Shown piece after piece: positions 8,412 to 11,068 of a stretch of 11,068 nucleotides of DNA. A program made the position numbers and the translations under genes. This stretch comes from an uncultured Lachnospiraceae bacterium (lineage in GTDB: Bacteria; Bacillota; Clostridia; Lachnospirales; Lachnospiraceae). The first letter of the stretch is position 1. Every line of letters begins with the position of its first letter. The stretch lies in the NCBI GenBank assembly GCA_902783305.1, contig CACZQU010000514.1:1-11068 (forward strand), given 5' to 3'. Under the pieces are notes generated by a model, which was not told where the DNA came from, did not search any database, and saw nothing but the letters and a program-made list of their open reading frames with translations.

Positions 8412-9818
8412 ATGTCAGAAGAGAAAGAGAACAAGGAGAAAGAGAATAAGGAAGACAGAAAAGACGTGGAAAGGTTCTGCGCTCTTTGCCGCAGATCGGA
8501 GAGCCAGGCCGGAAAGCTGATCGAAATGCCGAATCATATCCTGGTGTGCAGCAGCTGTATGCAGAAGGGCTTTGATACGGTGAACCGGCAGATGGAATCC
8601 GAAGGCTTTCATCTTCAGGATCTCTTCCGGAACCTGGAAAATTTTCCGGGTATACAGTTGTTCGATCTGGGAGGCTTCTCCCCGTTCGCAAAAGCGCCCG
8701 AAGTGAAGAAAAAACCGGAGAAGGACGCGGAAACGTCTGTTGTGGATATGAAAAAGGTTCCGGCTCCGCACAAAATCAAGCAGATGCTGGATGAATACGT
8801 GATCGGCCAGGAGCGTGCCAAAAAGGCGATTTCGGTAGCGGTATACAATCATTACAAAAGAGTATCGGATCAACTCGAGGATGATATTGAGATCGAGAAA
8901 TCCAATATGCTGATGATCGGGCCTACGGGAAGCGGCAAAACGTATCTCGTACGGACATTGTCAAGGCTTCTGGATGTCCCGCTTGCGATTGCGGACGCGA
9001 CCTCTCTTACGGAAGCCGGTTATATCGGAGATGATATCGAAAGCGTCTGCTCCAAGCTTCTGGCAGCTGCGGATAATGACCTGGACCGGGCGGAGCATGG
9101 GATCATCTTTATCGATGAGATTGACAAGCTCGCGAAGAAAAAGAATACCAACCAGAGGGATGTGAGTGGGGAAGCGGTACAGCAAGGCCTTTTGAAGCTT
9201 CTGGAGGGCAGCGAGGTGGAGGTTCCCGTAGGAGCCACAAGTAAAAACGCCATGACCCCTCTGGTGACAATGAATACCAGAAATATCCTGTTCATCTGCG
9301 GCGGCGCGTTTCCCGATATTGAGATCATCATAAAGGAACGGCTGAACCGGCAGGCCTCCATTGGGTTTTACGCGGATCTGAAGGATAAATACGATCATGA
9401 CCCTCATCTGATGGAGAAGGTGAGCGTGGAGGATCTGAGAAAATTCGGCATGATACCGGAATTTCTGGGAAGACTTCCTGTCATTTTTACGTTAAGCGGA
9501 CTGGACGAGGATATGCTGACCAGGATTCTGGTCGAACCAAGGAATGCCATCATCAAGCAGTACAAAAAGCTTCTGGCTATGGATGAAGTGAAGCTGGAAT
9601 TTGAAGAAGACGCGCTCAGGGCGATCGCGAAAAAGGCGCTGGAGAAGGAGACAGGGGCCAGAGCCCTCAGAGCTCTCCTTGAGGATTATATGCTCGATAT
9701 TATGTTTGAGATCCCTAAGGACGAATCGATCGGGAAGGTAGTGATTACCAGGGAATATATTGAAGGGACAGGCGTGCCGCGGATTATGCTCAGAGATCAG
9801 CAGAGAATCTCCGGATGA
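8412..9818 (+). CDS. clpX: ClpX-like AAA+ unfoldase, divergent RKH loop and long linker
   Basis: ATP-driven protein unfoldase of the ClpX family, which feeds substrates to ClpP. The 468-residue protein has a charged N-terminal extension with a tandem EKENK repeat, a Cys4 zinc-binding domain (Cys23, Cys26, Cys46, Cys49), Walker A GPTGSGKT (170-177), the pore loop GYIG (203-206), Walker B IIFIDEID (231-238), IGF (317-319, the ClpP-docking tripeptide), FGMIPEFLGRLP (345-356) and sensor 2 GARALR (416-421). Two departures from E. coli ClpX stand out: the zinc domain to AAA+ linker is 76 residues instead of about 33, and the position of the RKH substrate loop reads Ser277-Lys278-Asn279 with no length change. 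No clpP or tig lies beside it. The ATG at 8412 follows AGGAAG (8401-8406) by 5 nt; GTG 8406 is an alternative. It could be a second, specialised ClpX. Confidence 0.92.
   Translation: MSEEKENKEKENKEDRKDVERFCALCRRSESQAGKLIEMPNHILVCSSCMQKGFDTVNRQMESEGFHLQDLFRNLENFPGIQLFDLGGFSPFAKAPEVKKKPEKDAETSVVDMKKVPAPHKIKQMLDEYVIGQERAKKAISVAVYNHYKRVSDQLEDDIEIEKSNMLMIGPTGSGKTYLVRTLSRLLDVPLAIADATSLTEAGYIGDDIESVCSKLLAAADNDLDRAEHGIIFIDEIDKLAKKKNTNQRDVSGEAVQQGLLKLLEGSEVEVPVGATSKNAMTPLVTMNTRNILFICGGAFPDIEIIIKERLNRQASIGFYADLKDKYDHDPHLMEKVSVEDLRKFGMIPEFLGRLPVIFTLSGLDEDMLTRILVEPRNAIIKQYKKLLAMDEVKLEFEEDALRAIAKKALEKETGARALRALLEDYMLDIMFEIPKDESIGKVVITREYIEGTGVPRIMLRDQQRISG
8421..8450 (+). repeat. 15-bp tandem repeat, two units, in clpX 5' end
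   Basis: The unit GAGAAAGAGAACAAG (8421-8435) is followed directly by GAGAAAGAGAATAAG (8436-8450), with one silent C/T difference. It encodes Glu-Lys-Glu-Asn-Lys twice, in the charged extension before the zinc-binding domain. Gain or loss of a unit would keep the reading frame. Confidence 0.8.
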
Positions 9819-9825
9819 TTGTGGG

Positions 9826-9854
9826 TTCACACCAGGGAAAATATATGATATGAT
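9826..9854 (+). promoter_or_regulatory. Sigma-A-type promoter after clpX
   Basis: TTCACA (9826-9831) matches 5 of 6 bases of the -35 consensus and is separated by exactly 17 nt from TATGAT (9849-9854), which matches 5 of 6 of the -10 consensus. A second overlapping TATGAT lies at 9844-9849. Transcription would begin near 9861, giving a leader of about 350 nt before the zinc-ribbon gene. The promoter begins 8 nt after the clpX stop codon, so the downstream gene can be expressed independently of clpX. Confidence 0.65.
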
Positions 9855-9856
9855 AA

Positions 9857-10123
9857 CAGATGTATCCGCTGAACAACATCTGCGCGAAGCAGCATGGAAA
9901 GAATGCTGCGGGTACAGGTATGCATGCGCTTGGCTGGCATGCGGCCATTGAGACAAGACGATACATTGTCTGTCGTGGGAGGACGGCGTCTTTGGGCGTG
10001 TACAGGGTTTTTGATGTACGTGTAACATCCGGCACAGCAGTTACCGGATGTACAGGCCCGCAGCAGGCGGCCGGCCTGACTTAAGCAGGCGTAGGATTAC
10101 ATTGGACAGCTCCTTAAGGGCTG
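9857..10123 (+). other. Hairpin-dense leader or candidate non-coding RNA
   Basis: This is most of the 392-nt gap between clpX and the zinc-ribbon gene. I found no convincing gene in it. Short stem-loops follow one another: 9857-9882 (7 bp, CAGATGT/ACATCTG), 9889-9909 (7 bp, GCAGCAT/ATGCTGC), 9922-9942 (6 bp), 9951-9971 (6 bp), 9997-10022 (8 bp with wobbles), 10025-10051 (8 bp, ACATCCGG/CCGGATGT, extendable), 10064-10078 (5 bp) and 10107-10123 (6 bp with a wobble). A good promoter lies just upstream. I could not match it to tmRNA, RNase P RNA, SRP RNA, or the common riboswitch signatures I know. It may be a long regulatory leader or a separate small RNA. Some of these stems would occur by chance in any 270 nt. 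Confidence 0.4.
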
Positions 10124-10210
10124 GAACCTGTCATGAGAAAGAGACTGGCAGATCCCTGTCAGATTCTGGTTTTTCCACTCCCTGGGGAGAATCCGAGAAA
10201 GGAGATATGG

Positions 10211-10759
10211 ATGGAACGCAAGAGTTTGTTTGATGGTCTTTCAGAGACTCTCAACAAAACTGCAAAAGTATTGAGCGACCGTGCAAGCAGTGTGTACGAG
10301 TCCTCGAAGATTCGAAGCAAGATCAATTCGGAAGAAAAAGCCATCGAGAAGATGAAAGGAGATATCGGCACCCTGATTTACAGCCGCTATGAGGAAGGCG
10401 AGCAGTTTGAAGGAGAGGTCGGGCGTCTGAGCGAGGAAATCCGGGAGCGGTATATCCGGATCCGGCTGCTGGAGCAGGAGAACGCCAGTGTTCATGGAAA
10501 GAAAATCTGCCCTTACTGCAAAAAGGAGGTTCCGCTGGATGCTGTTTTCTGCCCCTCCTGCGGGAAGGAATGTCCTCCCCGGGAAGAGGAGAAAGAGGTG
10601 TTTGAGCAGGAGAATGCTCAGGCAGAGCCATATGAAGACGAAGTCTTCATGAAGCAGGAGGAGGTTGAAGTGACGGGAGAAGAGATGGCTGAGGTGGCGG
10701 AAAGCGCCTTTGACGATGAGACTGTGCCGAAAGCTGCTGAGGATGAATTTGAAGCATGA
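10211..10759 (+). CDS. Small coiled-coil protein with C-terminal zinc ribbon
   Basis: A 182-residue protein of unknown function. Residues about 10-95 are rich in charged and heptad-like spacing and probably form a coiled coil; there is no signal peptide or membrane segment. A zinc ribbon follows, with CPYC (Cys100, Cys103) and CPSC (Cys114, Cys117), then a strongly acidic tail from 123 to the end. The ATG at 10211 is preceded by AAAGGAG (10198-10204) at 6 nt. The in-frame ATG at 10133 lacks a site and would add 26 non-family-like residues. The gene has its own promoter at 9826-9854 with a long structured leader, and a strong terminator after it, so it appears to be a single-gene unit. Similar coiled-coil/zinc-ribbon proteins are found in Clostridia without an assigned role; a protein-binding or scaffold role is only a guess. 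Confidence 0.85.
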   Translation: MERKSLFDGLSETLNKTAKVLSDRASSVYESSKIRSKINSEEKAIEKMKGDIGTLIYSRYEEGEQFEGEVGRLSEEIRERYIRIRLLEQENASVHGKKICPYCKKEVPLDAVFCPSCGKECPPREEEKEVFEQENAQAEPYEDEVFMKQEEVEVTGEEMAEVAESAFDDETVPKAAEDEFEA

Positions 10760-10887
10760 AATCCCGTCAGGAGATAAAGGATCAGGATGTACAGGCTGGA
10801 TCAAAGCCGGAATGAGCATGAGACCGGTATGGTGAATGCAGCTGGTTATGTTGAGGAAGAAATGCGTCTGCAGACGGCGCGGGAAAG

Positions 10888-10935
10888 AAGGGACTTTGGT
10901 CTCGGAGCAGGCTCCGGGGTCAAGGTTCCTTTTTT
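10888..10935 (+). terminator. Long intrinsic terminator after zinc-ribbon gene
   Basis: The 5' arm 10890-10907 pairs with 10912-10929 over 18 consecutive positions, with five G-U or U-G pairs, closed by the 4-nt loop CAGG (10908-10911). Six T's run from 10930 to 10935, and A's at 10888-10889 can extend the stem into them. This is the clearest transcription end in the window. It lies about 130 nt after the stop codon of the zinc-ribbon gene. The rest of the gene-free stretch 10760-11068 holds only this terminator and copy 2 of the dispersed repeat. Confidence 0.9.
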
Positions 10936-10980
10936 ACCACTCTGACGGTGAAGGTGATGTGTGACGGCAATAGTCAGGGG

Positions 10981-11056
10981 CTGTGCATAAATGATTGCAG
11001 TGCAAAATGACTCCTACGGATTGTTCCGCGCTTCGCGCTCCCACAATCCTGCCCCT
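10981..11056 (-). repeat. 76-bp dispersed repeat, copy 2
   Basis: Inverted counterpart of 4079-4154, with the 40-bp core at 11003-11042 differing at one base. Here a strong stem forms between GGATTGT (11018-11024) and ACAATCC (11043-11049) around GCGC-ttc-GCGC; copy 1 lacks this stem because its left arm differs at four bases. GGGGC (10977-10981) and GCCCC (11051-11055) could close the whole element. It lies about 45 nt beyond the terminator of the last gene. By analogy with copy 1, its orientation would suit the 3' side of a minus-strand gene beyond the window edge, which I cannot see. Confidence 0.85.
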
Positions 11057-11068
11057 ATATTCGTATTC

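Noticed and set aside
9860..10084. A 74-codon open frame in the clpX to zinc-ribbon gap.
   Set aside because: No ribosome binding site, start codon at the expected transcription start, no domain-like composition, and the stretch is better explained by its hairpins.
10116..10128. AAGGGCTGGAACC resembles the conserved T-box riboswitch string.
   Set aside because: It departs from the consensus in the middle, has no terminator/antiterminator pair after it, and the downstream gene is not an amino-acid or tRNA-ligase gene.
10787..10945. A 52-codon open frame with a fair ribosome binding site (AAAGGA, 10776-10781) after the zinc-ribbon gene.
   Set aside because: The 18-bp intrinsic terminator (10888-10935) lies inside the frame before its stop codon, so most transcripts would end before the stop; the encoded protein shows no recognisable domain.

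Overview
The window looks like chromosomal DNA from a Gram-positive member of the Clostridia, most likely Lachnospiraceae-like. The basis is gene content, about half G+C by eye, strong GGAGG-type ribosome binding sites and hairpin/T-tract terminators. No tRNA, rRNA, CRISPR array, transposase or phage gene is visible. All supported genes lie on the + strand.

Left half (1-5743): the distal end of a cell-surface polysaccharide cluster. It holds a two-domain family 2 glycosyltransferase cut by the window edge, a second family 2 glycosyltransferase overlapping it by 8 nt, a full-length polytopic sugar-phosphate transferase that primes synthesis on undecaprenyl phosphate, and an LCP ligase that would attach the finished polymer to peptidoglycan. 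A terminator follows the LCP gene. A third glycosyltransferase (5849-6778) comes next. Together these supply a priming enzyme, sugar-adding enzymes and a wall-attachment enzyme; flippase and polymerase genes are not in view.

Middle (6779-9818): a 224-nt gap with an interrupted inverted repeat and a 12-bp palindrome leads into a membrane-anchored HtrA-type serine protease. Eleven to seventeen nucleotides further on comes a ClpX-like unfoldase. This ClpX differs from the textbook protein: the linker after its zinc-binding domain is about 40 residues longer, and the RKH loop used by E. coli ClpX for ssrA-tag recognition reads SKN.

Right end (9819-11068): directly after clpX there is a good sigma-A-type promoter, then about 350 nt without a convincing gene but dense in short hairpins. 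A small coiled-coil/zinc-ribbon protein gene and an 18-bp intrinsic terminator follow.

The most unusual non-coding signal is a 76-bp element present twice in inverted orientation, at 4079-4154 (+) and 10981-11056 (-). It has a 40-bp core with a single mismatch, and some of its base changes preserve possible pairing. It begins exactly at the stop codon of the sugar transferase and recurs just beyond the last terminator. I cannot identify the element from sequence alone.
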